Shown: positions 25,041 through 33,671 of the stretch, one piece after another
Layout of the letters: every line of letters starts with the position of its first letter
Numbering within the stretch: position 1 is the stretch's first letter
Source: an uncultured Hungatella sp.
GTDB taxonomy: Bacteria > Bacillota > Clostridia > Lachnospirales > Lachnospiraceae
Direction: 5' to 3'
Length of the DNA: 64,000 nucleotides
Assembly: GCA_910585435.1 (NCBI GenBank)
Contig: CAJUEJ010000017.1
Coordinates: 1 to 64,000, forward strand
Notes under the pieces: generated by a model
What the model saw: the letters and a program-made list of their open reading frames with translations, nothing else
Told to the model about the DNA's origin: nothing
Database searches by the model: none
Made by a program: the position numbers and the translations under genes

Positions 25041-25748
25041 ATGGCGGAGAAAATGCTTGTGACCCAGGCTCTTGATGAGAGGGACCTTTTAAAGAAAAAG
25101 ATTAACCAGAAGATTGAAAAACTTCAATGTGTGGATTACGCAAAGAATAATGAGGAAAAGGGCATTGACAGTAAAATGAGCCGGGAGGAGTTTGCCCAGG
25201 AGGCAAAGGCAGCGTATCAGCAGATTACAGACCTGATTGCCAGGTATCAGAGAATCGAGGCTGCGATTATCGCCTCCAATGCCGCTACGGTGATAAAGAC
25301 TTCTTTTGGGGAATACACGGTGGCAGCGGCCATCGCCCTGAGGAACCGGATGCGTGAGAAGAAAACGGATTCCCAGACCATATTGGGGAGAATGAGAGGG
25401 AACACGGAGGAGAAACGGGGGGATGGCTGTTTTGAGGAATACCTGGCAGACACCATCACCTATCAGTATTTAACTGCCAGGGAGTCGGCGGACAGCAAAA
25501 ATAAAAACCTGGATGAGCAGGCGGAAAACATGCGTTTAAGCATTCTGGGAAAGGATTCCAAGGTAAAGGACGATAAGCCGCTGGCCGTGGTGGACACCTA
25601 TATCAGCCAGAACCGGGCAGAGCTTATGGACCCTCTGGAGGCGATGAAAAAGGTGGAGGAGCTGCACATGAGAACCGCAACCCTTTTAAAGGAGATTGAT
25701 ACCCAGATAAAGATTTCCAACGCTACCACGTTGATTGCCATTGACTGA
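25041..25748 (+). CDS. Unrecognised helical protein, probable partner of the 1100-aa ATPase
   Basis: 235-aa soluble, mostly alpha-helical protein beginning MAEKMLVTQALDERDLLKKK. Features include a conserved-looking YQRIEAAIIASNAATVIKTSFGEYTVAAAIALRNR block, AENMRLSILGKDSKVKDDKPL, and an end that echoes the middle (IKISNATTLIAID). No catalytic motif or membrane segment is seen. I do not recognise a named family. Start ATG 25041 has AAGGAGG 9 nt upstream; an in-frame ATG 24957 has none. It lies 139 nt after the ATPase gene on the same strand with no terminator between them, so they are probably co-expressed. Confidence 0.7.
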   Translation: MAEKMLVTQALDERDLLKKKINQKIEKLQCVDYAKNNEEKGIDSKMSREEFAQEAKAAYQQITDLIARYQRIEAAIIASNAATVIKTSFGEYTVAAAIALRNRMREKKTDSQTILGRMRGNTEEKRGDGCFEEYLADTITYQYLTARESADSKNKNLDEQAENMRLSILGKDSKVKDDKPLAVVDTYISQNRAELMDPLEAMKKVEELHMRTATLLKEIDTQIKISNATTLIAID

Positions 25749-25848
25749 GAAACGCTGCCTGCAATGCGAAAATCCCCCACTCAGCCTCCCTTGCATAGGG
25801 GGTAACTATGCAGATTATGAGGATGAGACATTGTAAAATGTCGAAAGA

Positions 25849-25924
25849 CCTAAAGTAGCTCAGCAGGATAGAGCGTTCGCTTCAGAAGCGAAATGTCGCG
25901 AGTTCGAATCTCGTTTTAGGCGCA
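25849..25924 (+). tRNA. tRNA-like gene with non-standard stems (formal anticodon CAG)
   Basis: A cloverleaf can be drawn. The acceptor CCTAAAG pairs with TTTTAGG, the D arm is GCTC-AGCAGGATA-GAGC, and the anticodon arm is TTCGC-TTCAGAA-GCGAA. A 5-nt variable region ATGTC is followed by the T arm CGAG-TTCGAAT-CTCG, with an end CGCA instead of CCA. The acceptor plus T stems total 11 bp instead of 12, and the formal anticodon CAG (Leu) sits in a short-variable-loop body although tRNA-Leu normally has a long arm. Either a degenerate tRNA or an atypical one. The 578-bp gap around it (25749-26326) shows no other supported gene. Confidence 0.55.
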
Positions 25925-26326
25925 AAGGATGAAGGGAAACTGTGAAGGATAATAAGAGAACGATTTAACATGGAATCTTAAATGATTTTTGACTTGTCAG
26001 GAGAACCGGAAACAGGAAAGGATTACGCAGGTATCGCCGTCTGGCAGATACCGAAATCCATGACAAAGGTTATGTGCGGCAGGCTGATTGACACGGGAAC
26101 AACCTCATGGCTGCATTGCAGGCAGTGTTTGAAGAAAGAAAAGGAAACAGGATTGGAAGGATAAGAATCTGGGGTTACAAAACAAAGGGAAAATGTAAAA
26201 TGTTTGCTGAGACTGAAAGAAATGGTCAGGAAAAGAAAAACGAAATTTTACATAAAAGAGAGGTTTTCGCAATGTAGGAAAATCTCTCTTTTCTTTATAA
26301 TAGATGACAGAAAGGAGCAAAGGTAA

Positions 26327-26692
26327 ATGGAACATCAAAAAAGAAAAAAGGTGGGGAAAAGAGGTTTTCCCGTGAATACTTCAAAATTGATGGAGGCTAT
26401 CGGAAGGAAGGGGGTGTCCCTTGAGGCGCTGGCAAAGCAGGCGGATATCGACCGGTCTACCATCTATCATCTTCAGACAGGAAAGAATGCAAGCCCGGAG
26501 GTTTTGAGGAATCTTTCCTGCTGTCTGGGGATAGGGATAGAGGAACTGCTCAGGAACCCGGGGGACATCTGGAGGCTGAAGCGAAAAATCGTGGAGGACC
26601 ATGTGGGCCGGGCGGACAGGGATGAGGTTGAGACCATTTGGAATCTGATAAAGGACAAATTTACGGCTTGCGAAACGCCTGATTGTTTTTAA
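26327..26692 (+). CDS. XRE-family DNA-binding protein
   Basis: 121-aa regulator with one Cro/C1-type HTH: KLMEAIGRKGVSLEALAKQADIDRSTIYHLQTGKNASPEVLRNLSCCLGI at about residues 20-70, then an acidic tail. AAAGGAGCAAAGGTAA precedes the ATG. The target is unknown. The last 32 bp overlap the end of the convergent phosphoesterase gene. Confidence 0.85.
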   Translation: MEHQKRKKVGKRGFPVNTSKLMEAIGRKGVSLEALAKQADIDRSTIYHLQTGKNASPEVLRNLSCCLGIGIEELLRNPGDIWRLKRKIVEDHVGRADRDEVETIWNLIKDKFTACETPDCF

Positions 26693-27197
26693 TCAGTTCG
26701 GCCAGGGTGACGGGCATGTAATGGTTGAGCATGCAGCCGGCATTGAGAGGGCCGGTTTTGCCGCACATAATCTGGAAGGTGTCGTCTTTCCGGTTGTGAA
26801 TGTGGCCGTAAATATGCAGATGTCCCTTCCGGTATCCGTTCCACTCGCAGATGGGGAAATGGCACAGACAGATTTGATTTTTTCCGTCTGTTACATGGCA
26901 CATTTTTTCAATGGATTCAAAATAACTGACGGCAGCGCTGTTGTCCAGCAGGGCCTGGTCGTGATTGCCGATGAGCAGATGCTTTTTTCCTTGGAGCTGC
27001 TGTAGATACCATTCTGCAGGGCGAGTGTTCCGGTAGGCAAAGTCGCCGACGATGTAGACGGTATCGTCCGGCTGGACACGGCTGTTCCAGAGATGTATCA
27101 GGGTGTAATCCATCTCGGAGACGGAACGGAAGGGGCGGTTGTCAAATCGTATTACGTTTTCGTGGCCGAAATGCAGGTCGGAAGTGTAGAATATCAT
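26661..27197 (-). CDS. Calcineurin-like metallophosphoesterase (small)
   Basis: 178-aa MPE-fold phosphoesterase. Metal-ligand motifs are SDLHFGH (D7, H9, H12), VGDFAYR, GNHDQ, CHFP and the final GHIHNR. The compact size matches the YfcE/UDP-diacylglucosamine-like small group; the substrate cannot be told. AAAGGAGAACACTC precedes ATG 27197. Convergent with the XRE gene. A second unrelated-looking MPE is at 30804. Confidence 0.88.
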   Translation of the reverse strand: MIFYTSDLHFGHENVIRFDNRPFRSVSEMDYTLIHLWNSRVQPDDTVYIVGDFAYRNTRPAEWYLQQLQGKKHLLIGNHDQALLDNSAAVSYFESIEKMCHVTDGKNQICLCHFPICEWNGYRKGHLHIYGHIHNRKDDTFQIMCGKTGPLNAGCMLNHYMPVTLAELIKNNQAFRKP

Positions 27198-27375
27198 GAG
27201 TGTTCTCCTTTCGAATTGGCGGTGCTGTGTGGAGGGAGGGCAGTGGGTTTATTTCATGAATTATAATATTTTTTATAGTGTAATGCAATAGAAAGGGGGA
27301 TTGTATGGCGTGGAAGATGAAGGGGAGGTTCACTGTTTAGGTGGGGCTGCGCAGTTGTTGTGAACGCATGTGAAA

Positions 27376-27674
27376 CAATGTTAGTTAAAGATTTGCTGTT
27401 TGAGAAATCGTGAAAGGTCCGCCCGACGAGAGAATGATATTGTTTCTCCCGGGCACGCTCTCGCTACGTGAAGAGCGTAGCGGTACATAAGGCGCTAAAA
27501 GACAGCGCCTTATGTACCGCTATGTTGCTAAGTGCCAGTGGCACTTGTTTAGCAACGACCGGAGCGGAGACCTTCACGTAGCGAGAGCGTGCCCAGGAGA
27601 ATACAATATAAGTCCCTCTCACGGCGGACCTTTCACGATTTCTCAAAAAGCAAAATTTTAACTAAATGACATTG
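27376..27674. repeat. Large palindromic repeat R1, copy C
   Basis: 299-bp long-arm version. The left CAATGTTAGTTAAAG pairs with the right TTTTAACTAAATGACATTG, and arms of about 120 bp are almost perfectly complementary (GAAATCGTGAAAGGTCCGCC against GGCGGACCTTTCACGATTTC). The centre holds a second hairpin GTTGCTAA...TTAGCAAC absent from copies A and B. It occupies most of the 511-bp gap 27198-27708; the rest shows nothing else. Confidence 0.9.
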
Positions 27675-27708
27675 CACATGAACAGTAATGAATGGGAGGT
27701 TCACAGAG

Positions 27709-28449
27709 ATGTTTGAGTTGAAAAGATGGAAGCTTGATTCCTGCACCGGGACATTGCAGGAAGGTGATAGAGAAGCGGCGGCTGCTGTGATTGCCAGAGG
27801 AAAGTGTTATGGAAATCCGCGGTTTCCTGAGGGCCGCAGTATCCACACATCGGCTGTGGTAAAGGCAGAGCTCTCAATGGAATCGGAACAGATTATATTA
27901 ACTACCTATTCCGGAAGTCAATACAGACTGGACTTTGGGGAGATGGATGGGGAAGTATATGAATCCACAAGGAAGAATGCAGTCTGCCTGGGACTGGAGA
28001 CGGCTGTGGAGAGATGTCTTCGGCTCTGGCAGCAGAAACAGGAAAAGACCAGGAAATGGCTGTCAGGGCTCCTGAGGCCATGTGAATTGTATGTAAAAAT
28101 CAATGAGGACCTGAGGGTGGAGGAAGCGTTTTACCGGACGGAACAGGGGGAGGTGGTAAAGGCGGCGGCAGGCTGTCATATAGGGATGTTTATGGACAGT
28201 GTTATTGTGGGAGGCTGGGAAGGAATTCCTGGGAAATATCCCTATGGCTGGAGATATATGATTGATGGCAGCCATATTTCCTGCTATCAGTGGAATGGGC
28301 TGCTGGATGCAGTCAGGATTTTTAATGAAGGAAAAGATTTTGTCTTGGAGGATTCGGGAAGGGAAGTTCTCTGTAAGTCAAATGAGCTTACTACAGTAAC
28401 CCTCCAGGGGATGCACACGGAATGCGAAAACGGTATTCCGGCGCCGTAA
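27709..28449 (+). CDS. Unrecognised 246-aa protein
   Basis: Soluble protein starting MFELKRWKLDSCTGTL, with no signal peptide or membrane segment. The N-terminal half contains a repeated beta pattern (ELSMESEQIILTTYSGSQYRLDFGEMDG). The middle has a Trp/Lys-rich helix and the end is acidic. No family recognised. ATG 27709 is chosen because GGGAGG lies 9 nt upstream; an ATG at 27688 lacks one. First gene of a same-strand series (27.7-31.5 kb) of unfamiliar proteins that ends with a phosphoesterase. Confidence 0.7.
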   Translation: MFELKRWKLDSCTGTLQEGDREAAAAVIARGKCYGNPRFPEGRSIHTSAVVKAELSMESEQIILTTYSGSQYRLDFGEMDGEVYESTRKNAVCLGLETAVERCLRLWQQKQEKTRKWLSGLLRPCELYVKINEDLRVEEAFYRTEQGEVVKAAAGCHIGMFMDSVIVGGWEGIPGKYPYGWRYMIDGSHISCYQWNGLLDAVRIFNEGKDFVLEDSGREVLCKSNELTTVTLQGMHTECENGIPAP

Positions 28450-28470
28450 GGTCAGTGCAGCAAGTATGCA

Positions 28471-28501
28471 GTAACAGTTCAAGGGTTATCTGAACTGCTA
28501 C
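28471..28501. repeat. Short dispersed palindrome R8
   Basis: GTAACAGTTCA and TGAACTGCTAC flank AGGGTTATC, an imperfect inverted repeat. AGTTCAAGGGTTATCTGAA recurs exactly at 39357-39375, and similar arms border R1 copy B (GTTCAG...TATCTGAATTGTTAC). Confidence 0.75.
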
Positions 28502-28576
28502 AGTATGCAGACCTGCAATAAAAATTCGAGGCTTTTTTGCAGGCAGAGATTTGAATAATAGAAGGAGGATAAGAAC

Positions 28577-28918
28577 ATGAAGGAAAGGATTTACGGTTAT
28601 TTTACGAAGGGAGAGACAGAGGGGGAGTATGAGGTTACAGTTGTGCTGCCCACTGCATATGCGGAGTTTTTTGGTGTGGAGAGCCAGTGGGAGCTGGTGC
28701 TGGAGGGGGATAATCAGGATTTGAGATGGGCGGCTGTCCAAGAAATCGAGGAACAGGCAGAGGAGGATACGGTGGGAGAACTGTACGACAGCTTCTGTGC
28801 CTACCTGGAGGATGAGGCCAACTGGGAAGGGGATGTGACAGAGGGAGTGGTTTATGAGGGAATGGAGGCAGTGCAGAGAGTTTTGATGGGGATGGGCATG
28901 GGAGCCTGGCTTCAGTAA
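28577..28918 (+). CDS. Unrecognised acidic 113-aa protein
   Basis: Small acidic protein (MKERIYGYFTKGETEGEYEV...), probably an alpha/beta fold, rich in Glu and Trp. AGAAGGAGGATAAGAAC precedes the ATG. No family recognised. It lies between two other unknown genes on the same strand. Confidence 0.65.
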   Translation: MKERIYGYFTKGETEGEYEVTVVLPTAYAEFFGVESQWELVLEGDNQDLRWAAVQEIEEQAEEDTVGELYDSFCAYLEDEANWEGDVTEGVVYEGMEAVQRVLMGMGMGAWLQ

Positions 28919-28950
28919 GATGTACCGGAAGCTGAGACTGGAGGTTTGTT

Positions 28951-29730
28951 ATGAAGAGGGAGATGGATTATAATGTGGAGGCCTATGACTGGTGTGTTCC
29001 ATTGTCAGAGCTGGTGGGGAAAACCATTGTAAAGCTGGAGCAGGTGAATGACTGGAGAGAGCTTCGGTTCTTCTGCTCGGACGGAACAGTCTATGCCCTC
29101 CATCATTTTCAGGACTGCTGTGAAAATGTGTATCTGGAGGATGTAAACGGAGAGCTTTCCTGGCTTTTGGATACCCCCATCCTTATGGCGGATGAGGCCC
29201 AGGGGGAGACGGGAATGGAAGAGGAGTATGGTACGGAGTACCGGTGGACATTCTATCGGTTTGCCACCAGAAAGGGGTACGTGGACCTGCGTTTTTTGGG
29301 ACTTAGCAATGGTTACTACTCGGAACGGATGGATTTTATCCGGATTCCGGAGGAACTGGTGACGCAGTGGGGCTGGATTCAGGCACAGCAGCCCCAGTGT
29401 GCCAAAACCGGAGGGGAGGAGGAAGACCAGGTTGTGTGTTTGTTCTGCAGACAGGAAAACAGACTTAAGATTCTGGTTCCCAGATGGGCCAGGGAGTATG
29501 GCTTCTGGCTGGAATATGATATTGACGGGGAGGATATCGTGGGGGAAGAGGGGGCTGGCTGGGAGAAGGTGTATCCTATGCTGAAGGAATGGCTGGAGAA
29601 GGCGTTTTTCCCGGTGGAAAGCCGGGAACTGATTCGGGATGCAGAGAGGCGTGAAGCGTTTCTGACGAGAATCAAAGGCTGCGGATGCAAAATAGCCTGT
29701 GTCGACGAAGAGGACTGGGAGAAGCTATAA
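28951..29730 (+). CDS. Unrecognised 259-aa protein
   Basis: Soluble protein starting MKREMDYNVEAYDWCVPLSELVGKTIVKLEQV. The first part (LRFFCSDGTVYALHHFQDCCENVYLEDVNGEL) resembles small beta-sheet modules that recognise a conserved HxQDCCExV motif, seen in hypothetical proteins (DUF7448-like), but I am not certain of the family. GGAGGTTTGTT precedes the ATG. Cys pairs (CC, CGC) could bind metal. 32 nt after the 113-aa gene. Confidence 0.65.
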   Translation: MKREMDYNVEAYDWCVPLSELVGKTIVKLEQVNDWRELRFFCSDGTVYALHHFQDCCENVYLEDVNGELSWLLDTPILMADEAQGETGMEEEYGTEYRWTFYRFATRKGYVDLRFLGLSNGYYSERMDFIRIPEELVTQWGWIQAQQPQCAKTGGEEEDQVVCLFCRQENRLKILVPRWAREYGFWLEYDIDGEDIVGEEGAGWEKVYPMLKEWLEKAFFPVESRELIRDAERREAFLTRIKGCGCKIACVDEEDWEKL

Positions 29731-29763
29731 AGCCAAAGATTGAAGCATTGGGAGGGAAGAATC

Positions 29764-30807
29764 ATGCTGAGGGAAGAACTTGGGGTTTGTCTGGAGGATT
29801 GGAAGGTCTGCCTGGAGGAAGAGGTGGACAATGGCCAGGTGCTTATGCGGATTACAGGCCGGGATGTAAAGGAAAACTGGATTCGGTCGTCTCCAGTGAA
29901 GGATGTTTTTTTGACCTTTTACGGCTGGCAGGTAATTACAGAGCAGGCAGCTGCGGAGCAAGTAACCGCGGAACAGGCAACCATAGAGCAGGCAACCATA
30001 GAGCAGGCAACCATAGAGCAGGCAATCACAGAGCAGGCGACCGTGGAAAATCCGGCCCGGACCTGGCTGTTAAGGCCTGACAACGAAAGAATCCGGGGAG
30101 AGAGGGGGCTTTGGGGAAGCTTAAGGGAGCAATGGTTTTCCCTGGCACAGCGGCTGCCGGGGAAGCTTAGGCTGTTTGCCTGTCTGTGGGAGGATCCGCC
30201 GGGATTATTTTGGGAAGACAGGGAGGAGGACAGAGAAAATCTGGAGGACTGGAGCAGGAAGTATGGGATTGAGATGGATTTTCAGACGCTGTACCTGTAT
30301 ACTATCTGTATAGATAAAAGCCGGAGGGAACGGGGAGAGTACAACATGCAGAAGCGGTGGGAATGGAAGAAGAAAGGCGGTTTTTTCCTGTGTCTCAATG
30401 ACGACCGTGCCTATTGCTTTGAGGATCTGCTGACAAATGAAAAGGCGGTGTGGACGGAGTGGTGCTATATTTCTCAGGAGATTACGGGGAAGGGGCCGTC
30501 TCTCATCCATGTCCGGGCAAACTATGAATGCAATGGTTCTCCATGGATGGTGTATCTGACCGTCTCTTACCGTTTGCTTGAGAGAGACAGGATAGAGTTG
30601 GTGAAAGCCTCCTGCCGTTTCTGTCTGCGGGAAAAGGTTATCCATTATTGGACCCGGGAAGAGAAGCGGCTTCCGGACTGGTTTTTGAACAGGGAGATTT
30701 ACCTTTGTAATGCCGGGACGGAAATTCTGCATATAAGTGGGGCCTTCGGGGAGACGGCTCTGCATCCGGGGAAGGAGCTGCTTATAAAAATGGAGGACAG
30801 CCTATGA
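29764..30807 (+). CDS. Unrecognised 347-aa protein with pentapeptide repeat tract
   Basis: Starts MLREELGVCLEDWKVCLEEE at ATG 29764 (GGGAGGGAAGAATC upstream). Residues 60-94 are seven EQ[A/V][T/A/I]x pentapeptides, forming a probable helix. The rest is Trp-rich and alpha/beta without recognised motifs. The stop overlaps the phosphoesterase start by 4 nt (ATGA), so the two are translationally coupled and probably act together. Confidence 0.68.
   Translation: MLREELGVCLEDWKVCLEEEVDNGQVLMRITGRDVKENWIRSSPVKDVFLTFYGWQVITEQAAAEQVTAEQATIEQATIEQATIEQAITEQATVENPARTWLLRPDNERIRGERGLWGSLREQWFSLAQRLPGKLRLFACLWEDPPGLFWEDREEDRENLEDWSRKYGIEMDFQTLYLYTICIDKSRRERGEYNMQKRWEWKKKGGFFLCLNDDRAYCFEDLLTNEKAVWTEWCYISQEITGKGPSLIHVRANYECNGSPWMVYLTVSYRLLERDRIELVKASCRFCLREKVIHYWTREEKRLPDWFLNREIYLCNAGTEILHISGAFGETALHPGKELLIKMEDSL
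29941..30045 (+). repeat. 15-bp tandem repeats
   Basis: Seven in-frame units based on GAGCAGGCAACCATA. The three middle units are identical, which suggests recent expansion. Confidence 0.9.
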
Positions 30808-31547
30808 TTTTTGTGACAGGGGATTGCCATGGGGAGTACAGAAGATTTTCTGCCAGGATGTTTCCCTGGCAGAAGGAGATGGACCGCAGGGATCTGGTGA
30901 TTGTGGCAGGGGATTTCGGATACTGGGACCGTTCCGCGGAGCAGGAGTACTGGCTGAACTGGCTGGAGGAGAAGGATTTTATGGTTGGGTTTGTGGACGG
31001 GAATCACGAGAACTATGATATGCTGGCAGAGCTTCCGGTGGAATCCTGGAACGGCGGAAAGGTTCAGTTTATCCGGAAAAATGTACTCCATCTGATGCGT
31101 GGACAGATGTACCGGATTCAGGGGAAACAGTTCTTTACCTTTGGAGGCGCAAGATCCCATGATATCCGGGACGGGATTCTGGAGAGGGATGACCCGGACC
31201 TTCGGGGGAAGGTTCAGGCTTTGGAGAGAGTGGGAGGCCTGTACCGGATTAACCATCTGTCATGGTGGAAGGAGGAGATGCCGGACAGGGAAGAGTATGA
31301 AGAAGGAAGGCGGTGCATGGAGGAGCATGGGTGGGCCTGTGACTACATTATCAGCCACTGCGCGCCCTCCAGTATTCAGGCGGTATTTTCCTTGGGAGAG
31401 TATGAGCCGGATAAACTGACAGGGTATCTGGAAGGGATTCGTGGGAAATGCCGCTACAAAACATGGTTTTTCGGACATTATCACAGGGATGAGCAGGTGG
31501 ATATACAGCACAGGATGCTGTACCATGATATTCTGCGGATTGTGTGA
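30804..31547 (+). CDS. Calcineurin-like metallophosphoesterase (247 aa)
   Basis: MPE-fold hydrolase with TGDCHGE (D7, H9), AGDFGYW, DGNHENY, ISHCAPSS and FGHYHRD, the full five-block metal-site set. The GNHENYD variant is typical of accessory-genome MPEs. The substrate is unknown. The start overlaps the end of the 347-aa gene. It is the last gene of the unknown series that begins at 27709. Confidence 0.88.
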   Translation: MIFVTGDCHGEYRRFSARMFPWQKEMDRRDLVIVAGDFGYWDRSAEQEYWLNWLEEKDFMVGFVDGNHENYDMLAELPVESWNGGKVQFIRKNVLHLMRGQMYRIQGKQFFTFGGARSHDIRDGILERDDPDLRGKVQALERVGGLYRINHLSWWKEEMPDREEYEEGRRCMEEHGWACDYIISHCAPSSIQAVFSLGEYEPDKLTGYLEGIRGKCRYKTWFFGHYHRDEQVDIQHRMLYHDILRIV

Positions 31548-31766
31548 AGACGGATACATACAAGACGGATACGTACAAGGAGCGACCTGGACAGAGGAGG
31601 TTTCCATATACGCCTTTCTATGAGCAGCATTTATGGGAGCCCTTGCCATTCGGAATGGTGGATGGTAAAATAGGGGGAGGGGAGAGGAGATGGGAGTGGG
31701 GAGAAATCCGGCTTCTTTGACAGAGGAACAGAATAAATGGGAAATGGAGAGAGGAGGAGACAGGGG

Positions 31767-33479
31767 ATGAAAAGCAGAAAAAAACTGCCGATTGGGGTTG
31801 AGGAGTTCGCGGTAATCCGTAAAGAGGGGTTTTACTATGTGGATAAGACAGGATTGATAAAGGAACTTTTGAGCGGCTGGGGAAAGGTAAATCTGTTTAC
31901 CCGTCCCAGAAGATTTGGCAAATCACTCAATATGAATATGCTCAAGACATTCTTTGAGTACGGCTGTGACGGCAGCCTCTTTGATGAGCTGGAGATTTCA
32001 CAGGAAAAGGAACTATGTGAAACGTATATGGGAAAATTTCCGGTAATTTCTGTCACTTTGAAGGATGCCGGGGCCTTAAACTATGAGGATGCCAGGAATC
32101 GGCTGTGTTCGATTATAGGAAATGAGGCCATGAGGTTCCAGTTTCTGCTGGACAGCCAGAGTCTTTCCGAACTGGAGAAAGAGATGTACAGGCAGCTGGT
32201 ATGTGTGGGGAAGGCCGGACAGTCCGCCTTTGTCATGTCAGACAGCGTGCTGGGGGACAGCCTGCTGGTGCTGTGCAGGCTTCTTGGCAAGCACTATAAC
32301 ACCAACGTGATTCTGTTGATTGATGAGTATGATGTGCCTTTGGATAAGGCAAACCAGTTTGGCTATTATGATGAAATGATGGATTTGTTGAGAACTATGT
32401 TTGGCCGCGCGCTGAAAAGCAATGAAAGCCTTCATTTTGCCGTGCTGACCGGGTGCTTAAGGATTGCTAAGGAGAGCATTTTCACAGGACTGAATAATTT
32501 AAACGTTTTGTCCATCACCAACCTGCAGTTTGACGAACATTTCGGCTTCATGGATGGGGAAGTGAGGGATATGCTTAAAAATTACGGTTTGGAGCATAAG
32601 TATGAGCAGGTGAGGGAGTGGTATGACGGTTACCGCTTCGGCAATGCGGATGTGTACTGCCCCTGGGATGTAATCAATTACGTAAATCTGCTGCGGTCAG
32701 AGCCGGATGCGGTTCCCAGGGCGTTCTGGCTCAACACCAGTGGAAATGATATCATCAGAAAGTTTCTGCGCATGGCAAAGCAGAAAACCAGGAGGGAGAT
32801 AGAACAGCTGGTCAATGGGGAGTTGGTGACGAAAAAGATTAACCAGGAGCTGACCTACCGGGAACTCTACGAAAAGGCTGACAATATCTGGAGCGTGCTT
32901 TTTACCACCGGGTATCTGACCCAGAGGGAAAAAGTGGATGAGGATACGTACCGTCTGGGAATCCCCAACAAAGAGGTGCGAAAGATTTTTATCGACCAGA
33001 TTCTGGAATGGTTTCAGGAGGAGGCCAGGAAGGACACGCCCAATCTGGACGCCTTTTGTGAGGCTTTCGCAAGAGGGGATGCAGGAGAGGTTGAGAGGCG
33101 GTTTGATGAGTACCTGAAGAAGACTATCAGCATCCGGGATACAAGCGTGCGCAAGGAGAAGAAGGAGAACTTCTATCACGGAATTCTTCTGGGACTTTTG
33201 AGCCACCGGGAAGACTGGGATATTGATTCCAATGCAGAGTCAGGCGAAGGGTTCAGCGATATTCTGGTGGAGATTGAGGAGGAAGGGATCGGTATAGTCA
33301 TAGAGGTGAAGTATCCCGACGATTCCAGTCTGGAGACCGGGTGCCAGGGGGCCCTTCGCCAGATTGAGGACAAGGGGTATGAGACAAGGCTTAGACAGGA
33401 CGGAATGGATGTGATTTTAAAGTACGGGGTTGCGTGCAGGAAGAAAGAGTGCATGATGCGGATGGCAGACAGGAAATGA
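31767..33479 (+). CDS. AAA-ATPase-like protein with C-terminal PD-(D/E)XK domain (DUF1703 type)
   Basis: 570-aa member of the AAA-ATPase-like/PDDEXK_9 family, very abundant in gut anaerobes. N-terminal LPIGVEEFAVIRKEGFYYVDKT leads to the P-loop RPRRFGKS (46-53), with Walker B VILLIDEYDVPL. The C-terminal nuclease-like fold shows SDILVE and IVIEVKY. The biological role is unknown. ATG 31767 follows GAGGAGGAGACAGGGG; an in-frame ATG lies at 31737. The gene ends before the bidirectional terminator at 33672. Confidence 0.87.
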   Translation: MKSRKKLPIGVEEFAVIRKEGFYYVDKTGLIKELLSGWGKVNLFTRPRRFGKSLNMNMLKTFFEYGCDGSLFDELEISQEKELCETYMGKFPVISVTLKDAGALNYEDARNRLCSIIGNEAMRFQFLLDSQSLSELEKEMYRQLVCVGKAGQSAFVMSDSVLGDSLLVLCRLLGKHYNTNVILLIDEYDVPLDKANQFGYYDEMMDLLRTMFGRALKSNESLHFAVLTGCLRIAKESIFTGLNNLNVLSITNLQFDEHFGFMDGEVRDMLKNYGLEHKYEQVREWYDGYRFGNADVYCPWDVINYVNLLRSEPDAVPRAFWLNTSGNDIIRKFLRMAKQKTRREIEQLVNGELVTKKINQELTYRELYEKADNIWSVLFTTGYLTQREKVDEDTYRLGIPNKEVRKIFIDQILEWFQEEARKDTPNLDAFCEAFARGDAGEVERRFDEYLKKTISIRDTSVRKEKKENFYHGILLGLLSHREDWDIDSNAESGEGFSDILVEIEEEGIGIVIEVKYPDDSSLETGCQGALRQIEDKGYETRLRQDGMDVILKYGVACRKKECMMRMADRK

Positions 33480-33671
33480 CGACGCAGCCTGCGCTGGTTT
33501 GCAGCGCCTGCCGGGGGGGTTCTTAAAGCGGCTGTAGCCGTCCGGTGCCCATGGACACGGGAGGCAAGACATGCAGGGCGTGGAGACGGCGCAGAAGCGT
33601 GGCAGGGAGGCAAAGGGGCAGGCAGCAGGGGATACAGGTGTCCGGAAGGAAAGGAGCTTGGAAGCGAACGG

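Noticed and set aside
25982..26164. 60-codon ORF after the tRNA-like gene
   Set aside because: It has no ribosome-binding site, no terminator and unremarkable composition.
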